From Armigeres subalbatus (lineage: Eukaryota; Arthropoda; Insecta; Diptera; Culicidae), in contig NC_085140.1 of assembly GCF_024139115.2 (NCBI RefSeq), forward strand, positions 436,689,260 through 436,753,259: 64,000 nucleotides of DNA, read 5' to 3'. A program made the position numbers and the translations under genes. Positions 20,901 to 31,839 of this stretch are shown piece by piece. Positions within the stretch are counted from its first letter, which is position 1; every line of letters begins with the position of its first letter. The notes beneath the pieces are model-generated. The model saw nothing but the letters and a program-made list of their open reading frames with translations, was not told the origin of the DNA and did no database searches.

Positions 20901-22515
20901 AAGGTCATGTAGAGCTTGTCGATGTCCGGTCGTTCTTCGCGATCGACTTTGATGTTGATGAAATTTTCGTTCATAATCTCCGCCACCTGTTCGTTTTCGA
21001 ACGATTCTTTCTCCATCACGTGGCACCAGTGACAGGTGCTGTAGCCGACCGAGAGGAAGATCAGCTTGTTTTCAGCCTTGGCACGGGCTATCGCCTCGTC
21101 ACCCCAGGGGTACCAGTCCACCGGATTGTGGGCATGCTGCAGTAGGTAGGGGGATTTTTCGTTGATCAACCGATTGGAGTGCTTCGGTTTGTTTGATGAT
21201 CCCGCCCCGTCAGATGCCATGCCAGTTGTGGTGTGGAAGGAACTGTTGATAAACGAGAGAAAACTATATCTATTAGAAAAACCAATAAAAATGAGCCAAA
21301 ATTATTGAAAACTTTATTATTTTGGAATTTCGATCCTTGTTCATCATTAAGTAAAATAATTTTCTTCAACATGTATAAATAGTGCTTGAACATCATAGTG
21401 ATTCTTCAAGCAAGGAAAATAGGGTTCTAGGCATAATTATCGGTAAATTATAGTCTAAATTTAAAATTCAATATTCTGCTAAAATAACATACAACTTTGT
21501 TTACTATTTGATTCAGTTTGAATTTCATTGAATCAAGAACATTAGGTATAAAGATATTAACATTGGGAAAATCAATCCTACTGAATATGGTCGGGGTTCA
21601 GGCAAATCGCACCAAGTGCCGATAATCATTTTCTTGCACAAATTTTCGTGTAGCAGATTGATTATAAATCGTAACGGATATTCTTCTACCCTATAATTGA
21701 TAATATCCAACATTAAATGTAGTTATGAATAAATGAAATACTTCCAAATTTCATTCTACGAACAAAATATCGAAAGTCAGTCAAAAAGGCGCTTGGTGCT
21801 GTTTCGCTGAGCCCCGACCATATTATCATTTGTCTAGGGTATATCAGTCGATGCATTTTAAGCAATCACCCAAATCAGATAAAGCCCGCACTACCGCGTT
21901 CTAGTGGAATAATGCCTGAATATGCTATTTAGCCTGTAGGCAAGACATTTTACGAGCCAAACGGCACGTACCACGTCCTTGATGAATGCTTGATCGAAGG
22001 TTACGACAATAGCGTTCGCAAGCCCGTATGCTCACTATCTTCTAACTTTACAGATAGCGCTCGATTTTTCAACCCGCACAGCATCATTAAAATTATATAA
22101 GTTGTAACACCTGTTTCATGCAAACTATCATCCTATGTTTATGTCGGTACACTTTAATGCGCATCGCATCCGACATCGTTCGACAAAGGGAGAGAAAAAG
22201 AACTCACCAAATTTGACCCAATTGATACGGCTGATATTGATCGGGGTTACACGAAATAGCAAAACCTGATGCGGATGCCGACCCCCGCTGGTGATAGATA
22301 GATCGATCTGCTTTGTCGTAATTTTTCGCTTTCAGATGTTTCTTCCCGATAACCGCAGTTGATGCTGTAGTGGACCACTTTCTCCGTTGCCAGGATTTCG
22401 GAAGAAAGCTACCACCGCCACCACCCCGGAAGGGCCCCACCGAAGAGCTGCAACTAATCCTACGCAAGTGGTCTGCCAGACGATAGTTCAGTTTCGCTGC
22501 AACACCGTAAAACAT
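17934..22515 (-). CDS. SPATA20-type thioredoxin-domain protein, five coding exons
   Basis: The coding exons on the minus strand are 22515-22208, 21242-19656, 19593-19385, 19322-19113 and 18199-17934 (2580 nt, 859 residues plus stop). Every intron is GT-AG and codon phases join (exon 1 ends two bases into a Cys codon completed by exon 2). I chose ATG 22515 because it is the first in-frame ATG; exon 2 has another (residue 111, [12 protein letters not shown]). Residues 1-60 are Arg/Ser-rich with few acids, suggesting a mitochondrial presequence. Exon 2 carries the DUF255/thioredoxin-like domain: [32 protein letters not shown] with CHWC at 173-176, [11 protein letters not shown] and [12 protein letters not shown]; then [13 protein letters not shown] and [20 protein letters not shown]. 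Exons 3-5 complete the C-terminal region. The family (SPATA20 in mammals, YyaL-like in bacteria) has an uncertain biochemical role. Length is close to or slightly above the usual 750-800. Confidence 0.93.
18409..18522. repeat. Short inverted-repeat element in SPATA20 intron 4
   Basis: tgttttctcaaga at the left and tcttgagaaaaca at the right bracket about 114 bp inside intron 4 (18200-19112). It may be a small MITE; no target duplication was identified. Confidence 0.5.
21585..21823. repeat. MITE-like inverted repeat in SPATA20 intron 1
   Basis: atatggtcggggttcaggca at the left is matched by gctgagccccgaccatat at the right, with arms of about 36 bp including caccaagtgcc/ggcgcttggtg. It lies in intron 1 (21243-22207), well away from both splice sites. 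Confidence 0.7.
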
Positions 22516-22861
22516 AGCAAAACATTGGACAACGGAAAAGGGGGTTTTCTTCGGGAATTGTGCACTGGTTTCTCGATTTTGTTGTTCACTTAGGAAAAAG
22601 GACACTTTTCACACTAATAACTTATAGTAAACGGATGTGTAAAAATTAGCTGCAATCCACCGTTGTTGGCTGCGCGGATCAAGGCAAAATATTGACAAAA
22701 TGTAAAATATGACGTACGATGACGATGAAGACGCGACTCGAGTGAGAGGCTGAAAACTGACATGTGGCGAGAGTGAGTGTCGTTTGTTTTTATGCCATTC
22801 TCTCCGAGTACCCGAAAAACACTGAGAAAAATATTTCGTCAAAAATATTACAGTGATGATT
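22516..22861. other. 5' flank of the SPATA20-type gene
   Basis: This is the sequence upstream of the minus-strand start codon. The frame stays open upstream of ATG 22515 to about 22605 but has no ATG. No clear TATA box was seen. Confidence 0.4.
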
Positions 22862-23018
22862 TCTCGCTTAACTTTTCAAAAGGTCCTAAGTAACATTTTT
22901 TTCATGAATTAATTTGAGTACTGCAATCAAAAGCTTTCATATTGGTCTGTTGATTGCGCTATTCAAATTAATTCATGAAAAAAATGTTACTTAGGACCTT
23001 TTGAAAAGTTAAGCGAGA
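22862..23018. repeat. 157-bp palindrome upstream of SPATA20
   Basis: tctcgcttaacttttcaaaa at the left is complemented by ttttgaaaagttaagcgaga at the right. The arms are about 65 bp (including ggtcctaagtaacattttttt and catgaattaattt) with near-perfect pairing. Confidence 0.88.
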
Positions 23019-23074
23019 TTTCCGTTGAACCCCGATAATTTGACCGTTTTAAATTTGAACACTTTAATAGAGAG

Positions 23075-24113
23075 CTGGGTGGTGCGGATAGAATCGATTT
23101 GGTTGTCAAACTGAAGCCAAAATTTTCTATTGTGCCGGAGCCAAACATTGAAGATCGTGGTTATGTTCGTTTCTGATCTAATATTGAGAAGTATTGTTAT
23201 TATTTTGGGAAAAAATAAAAATAAACTTTGTTTGAGTTTTGTATTCTTTGCAACAAATATTCTCACATTATATTTCGAGTGGAAAATTAGTGGGAATGCA
23301 ATTAAAAAGCACTCGTTACGAAATTTCACGAGATTCAGCAGCTGATTGGAGCATGAATGTATGTAAACAATCGTAAAGTCATGTAGGGTCTAGCGCATTT
23401 GTACGCCCTCATGCAGCGTGGAAAGAGAAATTCGAATAGCGGGAAATGTTTGACAGCCAAGTAACTGCAAAATAATTTTGTTTATGGGAGCACGCTTAAA
23501 GTCATTCACACAATTTTGTGTTTCGATCACACAAAACGGGCCTAATCTGGAACAACACATTTTATGAGTAACTGCCATGTTACTCATTTTAGTGTAATTG
23601 ACGGTTAACGATTTCCGATGAGTTCATTTCACACAGTGAGAGAGCGGTCGGAAAACGGACCTAACCTCAATTATATTTTTTCATGTAAATTGAAAATTAT
23701 CGCAACATTTTTATACTATTTCAGAGGAGTCCCCATTTGTTTCGATATGACCAAACTAAAGTGTGATGCTTATAGTCGCACATTTTAGTTGTATCGTATC
23801 GAAACATGACGAAAATCCTCAGAAGTAATTTTCGTTGCGATGCATGCCGGGCGCAACCGCCATCATGGCGATCAAAATGGACTTGACAGTTCGAAGCAAA
23901 GTTTCTTACACATATTAAAAGAATAAAAAACATTACACAGCGACTGTGCATGTCTTACACATAATTTTCACACAGATTGCTATTCTCTCGTGTCATCATC
24001 GTCTTGTGTGAAAATTATTCATGCGATGTGTAATTTACTTTAAGCGTGAGTGATTTCAAAATATCCCTCTGCTCGCTTGAGCGCAGAAAAGCGGCTCTAT
24101 CCGCAGCACCCAG
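23075..24113. mobile_element. hAT-type non-autonomous element (CTGGGTG ends)
   Basis: The ends are ctgggtggtgcggatagaa and the complement-like ctctatccgcagcacccag. A perfect 8-bp duplication atagagag flanks it (23067-23074, 24114-24121). The interior is non-coding and holds a nested inverted-repeat element (23491-24048) and a small palindrome (23739-23805, tttcgatatgacc/gtatcgtatcgaaa). Confidence 0.82.
23491..24048. mobile_element. Nested MITE-like element with CACGCTTAAAGT ends
   Basis: cacgcttaaagtcattcaca at the left is matched at the right by tttactttaagcgtg preceded by tgtgtgaaaatta. A fragment of the same family occurs at 48104-48151 (cacgcttaaagtcaattaca, then catcgcatgaataatttt). 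It is contained entirely in the hAT-type element 23075-24113. Confidence 0.65.
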
Positions 24114-24237
24114 ATAGAGAGCATCTCAGCCAGAAGTATCTGATGCTCAGAAGTTGAAATTAAAATATAAACTCCGTTAACATGAATGTACCATTTCAAT
24201 TATTGAGGGCCCACGGTGCTAAATGGGGTATAGAATT

Positions 24238-24465
24238 ATCAAGGGAAATTCTTTTGAAATTCCACGGAAAATTCTGAAATTTCACGGAAAACTACGGAAT
24301 TTCCGCTATAGAGTCCCAACGAAATTTTTTTTTGAACTTTCACGGGAAATTCATCTGAGTTTCCACGGGAGATACTTTTAAATTTTCTCCGGAAATTCAT
24401 TTACATTTTCACAGGAAATGATTTGATTTTTCAAGGGAAATTCTTTTGATTTTTCACGCGTAGTT
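24238..24465. repeat. Degenerate GGAAATTC-type array
   Basis: Imperfect short units (ggaaattctttt, aaattccacgg, aaatttcacgg) repeat for about 230 bp, resembling the other aattcc-type arrays in the window. Confidence 0.6.
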
Positions 24466-24599
24466 GTTTTAAATTTTTAATGTGTTTGAATGTTTTTAAT
24501 GTCTTTTAATGTTAATTGTCTGATTTTGTACGAGAACTCTTTTATTTTTTCCCAGGGAAGTTTGGTATTTAAATCCGCAGTCCACTGTTTGTCATAATG

Positions 24600-24720
24600 G
24601 CAAATATTTGTCACTTGTCATAAGACGAGTTTGTACAATCCCATTTAATTCCACCACTTAATTGTACTTTGACACATACGTATTTCGACCTCAACAGTAA
24701 GGCCTGTTGGCCGAAGAGCA
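24600..24720. repeat. Copy of the TACGTATTTCGACC core repeat (fragment)
   Basis: It contains cttgtcataagacgagtttg, aattccaccactta, and the core acatacgtatttcgacctca followed by acagtaaggcc. The same core is seen at 38531-38672, 42822-42987 and 56700-56835. Confidence 0.65.
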
Positions 24721-25732
24721 AGGGGACCCCCTCACAAAGAACAAAACAACTAGAGTTCCCTCTCTACACCACAGCAGGCTACTGACTGATACTTCTGCCA
24801 GCATCTGCAATTCTCTTTATTCAACAACAGGGTTTCGTCCATAAAAATCATCCCATTGAAGAACCGTAAAATCAATTGTTTTGCTCTGAATTTTGTATGG
24901 AAAATTTTCGAAATTTTTATTGTAAAGATACATAACAACCCCTATTTTTTTTTGTAAAAGTCCCATTTACCATTCATTTTATCGTGCAAAACCATAAATT
25001 ATAAAGCAATTTTATTGTAAAATTTCCATTACATTCAATGGTAATTATTTTGAATTGAATGGTGCAGTAACAGTAAAAAATATGGTTTTTCAATGATATT
25101 TTTTATCCGGGTATACAATACATCCATAACAATATTCCTTAATCTACCCAAGAGCAACTATTGCGAGAAGATTGAAAAATTCGAACCGGGGTCCGACGGT
25201 CGACTGTCGGAAAGCTGTTCCGCAAACGTCAAATCACTTGTTGCACGATAAAAACTTTTGGTTTATTTTTTCGGTGTGAATGTTGATTATTAAAATCAAC
25301 GGGAGTATGCAACTTTAAACGAGTGTTACATGCCGCTATATTTTTTAAACAAGTTTTATGATACTTTGAAGGCATTTTGTCATATATTTATGTGATTTAG
25401 AAACATTTTAGATTTCTCGAATATCCTTGATATCAAGAAATATCAACACTTTTTGTACAGTGCATGTCATTTTGAAGTTTCCGACACTCAGTCTGCTTCT
25501 TCTTCTTTGCTCCGCAAAATTAGAATTTTTCTCTTTTCTCGCAATACTGTTGGGCAGAGGTGGACACAGCGCAACGGGTAAACACAAACGGAACCGGCCG
25601 CGGGAAAAAGAAAAACACAACACGGGAACTTTCACGGGGACAACGAAATAAAACAACTACGCGGTACGAGTCATGGTGGCATAATAAAAATATGTTTATT
25701 TACATCTATTTAGTTGTCTTGTCATGGAGGTC
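24721..25732. other. A+T-rich intergenic DNA
   Basis: No gene was recognised. Short open frames at 25408-25760 overlap one another on both strands and show no domain. Confidence 0.45.
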
Positions 25733-26056
25733 GGAGGTCAACTGCACCCACCGTTCCTAGCATTTTGACCAATGTGGCATATAATGCTACGTTTTGACAG
25801 GGCAAGTGAATTGAACAACTCAGTTGAATTCAATTGACTTGCCAAAAGTTGAACATGTTCAACTTTCTTTTCGTTCAAGTGAATTGAATTAAGGTGTTTA
25901 CACGTTCAGTTTGCGTTCGATTCAAGCGACTTGCTCAATTCACTTGCCTTGTCTAAACGTAGCATAAGAAGATGCTGATGAAGTGAATTCAAGCCTTCTT
26001 ATACACCACATTAAATTTTATCAAAATGCTCGGAACAGTGGGTGCAGTTGACCTCC
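25733..26056. repeat. Palindrome within a palindrome
   Basis: The outer arms are ggaggtcaactgcacccacc and its complement (ggtgcagttgacctcc), continuing through cattttga/tcaaaatg. Between them, 25784-25965 is a second inverted-repeat unit with ends atgctacgttttgaca and tgtctaaacgtagcat and arms rich in gcaagtgaattgaac/caattcacttgcc. This is best explained by one MITE landing near the centre of another. Confidence 0.75.
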
Positions 26057-26159
26057 ACAAACGTCCAATCAGAGACTAACCCGCAGGCAAGCTGGCGGCT
26101 ATTACCGCTCGCGGAAAACTGGATTGACGGCGGAATACTTTTTCTGATTTCCAGTTTAT

Positions 26160-26385
26160 CCAGCTTTCCACGCTTGGTAATGGCGGCTTGTCGGTGTGTA
26201 AAAATCAATCGGTCACTGTACTTTTTGACACTAGCTGGAGGAAAACTCACTGGCGAAAAGGCCTTTTTTCCCTTCCCCTCACCCAGGAACGCCAGTGGGA
26301 TTTCCTCCAGCTAGTGTCAAACAGTGCAGTGACCGATTGATTTTTACACACCGACAAACCGCCATTACCGAGCGTGGAAAGCTGG
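26160..26385. repeat. 226-bp palindrome, about 100-bp arms
   Basis: ccagctttccacgcttggta at the left pairs with taccgagcgtggaaagctgg at the right. Pairing extends through gtgtgtaaaaatcaatcggt and gacactagctggagg to a short loop around 26265-26285. Confidence 0.88.
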
Positions 26386-26867
26386 ATATATGGGCCTGGC
26401 CTGACGTTTTGGGCTGATGGTTCATTTGTTCTGAAATGTTGCACAGCTCAAAATTGCTTTAAAATATCTTAAACCTCGTCTTAAACACAAATATATTAGT
26501 TTTACTGATTTAGACTTTTACTAGAATTTTTATAACATCGGTTCAAGTATTCATGTATCCGCAAGCAGGCTCCGCCAAAGCGACCTGTTACATAAACATC
26601 GTAATTACTTATGCCCCTAAATTCCTTTCATTTCCTACTGTATTATTATATTCTCTAACCTCAATCCAACAGCGAGTCTTCTAGTTCCTCAAAACTAACA
26701 TTATTGTATCATAGAAAACTGTATTGAAAAACATGATTTCGGCTCCGTAAAGGCAGTTCACGGCAAATGAGCATTCAAAATAAACAAAAGTTTGACAACA
26801 TTTAAACGCAATCGCGTTGAATTGTAACACATATTGCATACAATAAGTTACCCCATTTTAGCTTATG
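26386..26867. other. A+T-rich intergenic DNA
   Basis: No gene or repeat was recognised between the palindrome and the large hAT-type element. Confidence 0.45.
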
Positions 26868-26999
26868 CTCTAAGTCAGCGGTTCTCAACCTTTTTATTGA
26901 GAGGTACCCCTTCGCACTTTTGCATTAATTGAGGTACCCCCTTTGTTTTTTTAGTGTAAATGAAAGGCTCCTGGAGCGATTCAAAGTAAATTTATACAT

Positions 27000-27640
27000 A
27001 AAGCTTCCTACAAAACTTTTTTGGCTATTGAAAGCTTCCGAACCTCTTGAAGGAAGGCTTCCAAACCAATTAAAGGGAGGCTTCCGAGCCACTTGAAGAG
27101 AGGCTTCCGAGCCACTTGAAGAGAGGCTTCCGAGTATTTTGATGGGAGGCTTCAGAGCTTCTTGAAAGGCGGGTTTCGACCCACTTATAATGACGCTTCT
27201 GAGCTTCTTGACAGTACGCTTCAAAGCCTTTTTAAAGAAGAATTCCAAGCCTCTTCAAGAAAAGCTTGAAAGGAAGCTTACGAGCCTCTTGAAAGGAGTC
27301 TTTCGAACCTCTTGAAGGAGGCTTCTAGGCCTCTTAAAAGGTGGCTATTGAGATTTTGAAATGGGGCTTCAGAGCATGTTGACATGATGTTTATGAACCT
27401 CTTGGAAGGAGTCTTACGAGCCTCTTGAAAATAGCCTTCCAAGCCTCTTAAAAGTAGGCTTCCGCGATTTTTAGAAAGAGGCTTCCAAGCCTCTGGAAAC
27501 TACGCTTTCAAGCCTCTTGAATGCAGAAATCCGAGCCTTCTGAAAGCCGAGCCTCTCAAAAGTAGGCTATCACACCTTTCTCAAAAAGAGACTTCGGATC
27601 ATCTTGAAAGGCGGCTTTGGGCCTTTTAGAATAAGGCTTC
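27000..27640. repeat. Degenerate minisatellite inside hAT copy A, first block
   Basis: Units of about 25-30 bp, consensus near cttgaaaggaggcttccgagcct, are highly diverged and head to tail. The block resumes at 28060-28500 after the SINE. The same units fill the hAT relative at 49095-49805. Open frames across it are artefacts. Confidence 0.8.
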
Positions 27641-27644
27641 TGAG

Positions 27645-28060
27645 ATAACCTTGCGAGCAGAGGCGTAGGATTACCAATCCGAAGAAGGCGAGTTCGATTC
27701 TCGGTCCGGTCTAGGATGTTTTCAGGTTGTTAACTCTCTCGATACCCAGGGCATAGTGTATCGATTCTACTTAGCGAACGTCCACAAATTACGTAACGCT
27801 TAGAGGGGGAGGGGGGTTGAACGAAGTGTGACAATCCATACAAAATTTTCAGATTTTTCATACAAACAGCGTGACATAGGGGGGTTGAAAATGCCCAATT
27901 TTTGCGTTACGTAATTAAAGGATCTTCCCTTACCACACAAGGTACATACTCATGCAATGGCGGGCATAGCAAAGCTTCCAATTAATAACTGAGGAAATGT
28001 TAATAGAATACTAAGTTGAAAAACATGCCAGGTTACAGTTAGAATGTAGAAACTTCCTCA
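27645..28060 (+). mobile_element. Diverged Feilai-like SINE, interrupted by a MITE
   Basis: Its tRNA-like head is gagcagaggcgtaggattac with the B-box-like agttcgattctcgg near 27690. The body gatacccagggcatagtgta, and after the insertion cacacaaggtacatactcat, gcaatggcgggcatag, aatactaagttg, matches the SINE at 43977-44470. It is split at 27774-27929. Confidence 0.7.
27774..27929. mobile_element. Harbinger-like MITE nested in a SINE
   Basis: The ends are gtccacaaattacgtaacgc and, at the right, gcgttacgtaattaaaggat. G-runs lie inside. A tta duplication flanks it (27771-27773, 27930-27932). The related SINE at 44113-44125 shows the uninterrupted sequence (tgtacttgccacacaag), confirming an insertion. 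Confidence 0.8.
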
Positions 28061-28500
28061 AGCGCCTTTTGAAAGAAATATCCTAGCCTCTGGAAAAGAG
28101 GTCTCTTGAAAGTACGATTTCAAGCCTCTCGGAAGAAGAATTTCGAGCCACTCGAATGAAGCCTTCCGAGCATCCTGAAAGTAGACTTCCATGCTTTTTT
28201 AAAAGAGGCTTTCGAATCACTCGAAAATAAGCTTCCGAGCCACTTGAAAGAAGGCGTCTGCACCTCTTGAAAGGAAGCTTACGAGCCTCTTAAAAGGAGG
28301 ATTCCGAACCTATTGAAAGAAGGTTCTTGAACCTCTTGAAAGAGGCTTCCAAGCCTCTTGAAATAAGGCTTCGAGCTCCATGGAAAGAGGATTCCGAGAA
28401 GCATAGAAGGTTGCTTCCCATTCTCTTGCTACGAAGCATCTAAGCTTTTCGAAAAAAAAGCATTCATGACTTTCAAATGGAGGCTTCCGCACCTCCAGAC
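28060..28500. repeat. Degenerate minisatellite inside hAT copy A, second block
   Basis: This continues the cttgaaagg/aggcttccgagcct units seen at 27000-27640, separated from that block by the SINE. Confidence 0.75.
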
Positions 28501-28833
28501 TCTAGATTTTAGTTCAGAAACATGTTGTTGACATATTTTTCAATGTTTTGTTTCAAATAGGTAGCTTGCATTAAAGATTTTTAACACTAGAGCACGCGCG
28601 CTAAAGTATTTTGTACAACACTATCGAAAAAAATCGCCTACGGTACACAGAAAAAAATAATTAAAAGTAATCAGCGCGTTAATAAAGAAGATGTGGAAAA
28701 TTACACTATTCTGGGCGTACATGGATCTCTTCCAACTAGTTCACCCTTAATGTATGCAAATTACATAGCATAATGAAACTTATTCGTATGAAAAGTGACA
28801 TAATGCAATACAAATTGCATACATTCAGGTGAT

Positions 28834-31552
28834 CGGGTGATCGGGTGGTGGCCGATCAATGAAAGAATGTGCAGGTTGAGGATCAAAGGCCGGTTCTTCA
28901 ACTTCAGCATAATCAACGTCCATAGCCCACACTCCGGAAGCACTGATGATGATAAGGACGCATTCTACGCACAGCTGGAACGTGAGTACGACAGCTGCCC
29001 AAGCCACGACGTCAAAATCATCATAGGAGATTTGAACGCTCAGGTTGGCCAAGAGGAGGAGTTTAGACCGACTATTGGAAAGCTCAGCGCTCACCGGCTG
29101 ACGAACGAAAACGGCCTACGACTAATTGATTTCGCCGCCTCCAAGAATATGGCCATTCGCAGCACCTACTTCCAACACAGCCTCCCGTATCGGTACACCT
29201 GGAGATCACCACTGCAGACAGAATCACAAATCGACCACGTTCTGATTGATGGACGGCACTTCTCCGACATTATCGACGTCAGGACATATCGTGGCGCTAA
29301 CATCGACTCTGACCACTATCTGGTGATGGTTAAACTGCGCCCAAAACTATCCGTCATCAACAATGTTCGGTACCGACGACCGCCGCGGTACGACCTAGAG
29401 CGACTGAAGCAACCTGATGTCGCCACTGCATACGCGCAGCATCTCGAGGCAGCGTTGCCGGAAGAGGGTGAGCTCGATGGGGCCCCTCTTGAGGACTGTT
29501 GGAATACAGTCAAAGCAGCCATTAACGACGCAGCGGAGAACAACGTCGGGTATATGGGTCGAAGTCGACGGAACGATTGGTTCGACGAAGAGTGCAGACA
29601 GATTCTGGAGGAGAAGGACGCAGCGCGGGCGGTCGCGCTGCAGCAAGGTACCCGGCAGAACGTGGAACGTTATAGACGGAAGCGGAGACAGCAGACCCGC
29701 CTTTTTCAGGAGAAGAAACGCCGCCTGGAAGAAGCGGAGTGCGAGGAGATGGAACAGCTGTGCCGTTCTCAAGAAACCCGCAAGTTCTATCAGAAGCTCA
29801 ACGCATCCCGCAAAGGCTTCGTGCCGCGAGCCGAAATGTGCCGGGATAAGGATGGGAGCATCTTGACGGACGAACGTGTGGTGATCGAAAGGTGGAAGCA
29901 GCACTACGAGGAACATCTGAATGGCACTGAGAGTACAGGCAGTGAAAGTCAAGGCAGCGGAGGAGATGACTACGTCAGTTCAGCGGACGATGGAAGCCAA
30001 CCAGGCAGCCCCCACCTTGAGGGAAGTTTAGGATGCCATACAACAGCTAAAGACCAATAAAGCAGCTGGTAAGGATGGTATCGGAGCTGAGCTCATCAAG
30101 ATGGCCCCGGAAAAGCTGGCCACTTGCCTGCACAAACTGATAGTCAGAATCTGGGAAACTGAACAGCTACCGGAGGAGTGGAAGGAAGGGGTTATATGCC
30201 TCATTTACAAGAAAGGCGACGAGCTGGAGTGTGAGAACTTTCGAGCGATCACCATCCTTAATGCCGCCTACAAAGTGATATCCCAGATCATCTTCCGTCG
30301 TCTGTCACCATTAGTGAATGAGTTCGTGGGAAGTTATCAAGCCGGCTTCGTTGACGGCCGCTCGACATCGGACCAGATCTTTACTGTACGGCAAATCCTT
30401 CAAAAATGCCGTGAATACCAGGTCCCAACGCACCATCTGTTCGTTGATTTCAAGGCGGCATACGACAGTATAGACCGCGTAGAGCTATGGAAAATTATGG
30501 ACGAGAACAGCTTCCCTGGGAAGCTTACCAGACTGATCAAAGCAATGGTGGATGGTGTGCAAAACTGTGTGAAGATTTCGGGCGAACACTCCATTTCGTT
30601 CGAATCGCGCGGGGACTAAGACAAGGTGATGGACTTTCGTGCCTGTTGTTCAACATTGCGCTAGAAGGTGTCATGCGGAGAGCCGGGTGTAACAGCCGGG
30701 GTACGATTTTCAACAGATCCAGTCAATTTATTTGCTTCGCGGATGACATGGACATTGTCGGCCGAACATTTGCAAAGGTGGCAGAACTGTACACCCGCCT
30801 GAAACGTGAAGCAACAAAAGTTGGACTGGTGGTGAATGCGTCAAAGACAAAGTACATGCTTGTGGGCGGAACCGAGCGCGACAGGGCCCGCCTGGGAAGC
30901 AGTGTTACGATAGACGGGGATACCTTCGAGGTGGTCGAGGAATTCGTCTACCTCGGATCCTTGCTAACGGCTGACAACAACGTTAGTCGTGAAATACGAA
31001 GGCGCATCATCTGTGGAAGTCGGCCTACTACGGGCTCCAGAAGAAACTGCGGTCGAAAAAGATTCGCCACCGCACCAAATGTGTCATGTACAAGACGCTT
31101 ATAAGACCGGTCGTCCTCTACGGACATGAAACATGGACAATGCTCGAGGAGGACTTGCAAGCACTCGGAGTATTCGAGCTTAGGACCATCTTTGGCGGTG
31201 TGCAAGAAGACGGTGTGTGGCGGCGAAGAATGAACCATGAGCTCGCCCAACTCTACGGCGAACCCAGTATCCAGAAGGTAGCTAAAGCCGGAAGGGTACG
31301 ATGGGCAGGACATGTTGCAAGAATGCCGGACAGCAACCCCGCAAAGATGGTGTTCGCTTCCGATCCGGCAGGTACGAGACGGCGTGGAGCGCAGCGAGCG
31401 AGATGGGCAGACCAGGTGCAAAACGACTTGGCGAGCGTGGGGCGTATCCGAGGATGGAGAGATGCGGCCTCGAACCGTGCATTGTGGCGTCAAATTGTTG
31501 ATTCAGTGTTATCTGTTTAGATGTAAACTAAATAAATGAATGAAATGAAATA
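28834..31552 (+). mobile_element. 5' truncated RTE-like non-LTR retrotransposon
   Basis: A 13-bp duplication acattcaggtgat (28821-28833, 31553-31565) brackets it. It starts within the endonuclease domain and ends with a gaatgaaatgaaata short-repeat tail. It has no RNase H domain. The RT style (KGDELECENFRAITILN, FADDMDIV) is that of RTE/JAM1-type mosquito elements; the exact clade is an inference. Confidence 0.85.
28837..31520 (+). pseudogene. Endonuclease-RT polyprotein of the RTE-like element, frameshifted
   Basis: The first open segment (28837-30060) is an APE-type endonuclease lacking its N-terminus: GDLNAQVGQEEEFRP, TYFQHSLPYRYTWRSP, SQIDHVLIDGRHFSD, IDSDHYLVMVKL, then a linker. The RT follows: NKAAGKDGIGAELIKM, GVICLIYKKGDELECENFRA, SYQAGFVDGRSTSDQIF, HHLFVDFKAAYDSID, RGLRQGDGLSCLLFNIALEG, FICFADDMDIVGRT, KTKYMLVGG and EEFVYLGSLLTAD, and a C-terminal block (MYKTLIRPVVLYGHETW, VRWAGHVARMP) to the stop at 31518-31520. 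There are frame changes near 29970, 30600 and 31015 and a TAG near 30025. It is dead but recognisable end to end. Confidence 0.85.
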
Positions 31553-31839
31553 ACATTCAGGTGATAATATCGTTTAAATTTACGCTCTTTTCGGCATTCC
31601 CTTTATGTGCATTACTTTCGTGTAAATTTCAACAACTTTTTCTATCTGTGCAAAGTTTTTAATTTATATGTAATTTAATTTAAATGTGTAATACACAATT
31701 ATCAAAACTATATCAATAAGTTTTGATTGGAATTTTAATACATCCGCCATTACGCATTATTATCCAAGGTACCCCCTGGAGCCAGCGAAGGTACCCCCAT
31801 GGGTACAAGTACCCCAGGTTGAGAACCGCTGTTCTAAGT

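Larger units (their letters stand above)
28646..31650. mobile_element. Possible TA-flanked MITE split by the RTE-like LINE
   Basis: cacagaaaaaaataa after ta at the left and tttttctatctgtg at the right form a short, imperfect inverted pair of the same general type as the element at 44181-44412. Without the LINE the unit would be about 270 bp. The inverted match is short and the right flank is ca and not ta, so this is tentative. Confidence 0.35.
26876..31831. mobile_element. Large hAT-type element (CAGCGGTTCTCAACCT ends), copy A, heavily nested
   Basis: The left end is cagcggttctcaacctttttt-like and the right end aggttgagaaccgctg. 8-bp flanks ctctaagt (26868-26875) and ttctaagt (31832-31839) match at 7 of 8. 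The terminal sequence resembles hAT (Charlie-type) ends, and 8 bp is the hAT duplication length. The interior has gaggtacccc motifs at both ends and a degenerate minisatellite (cttgaaagg-aggcttccgagcct). It is interrupted by a SINE (27645-28060, itself holding a MITE) and by an RTE-like LINE (28834-31552). The parent without insertions would be near 1.8-2 kb. No transposase was seen. The smaller relative is at 49037-50111. Confidence 0.85.
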
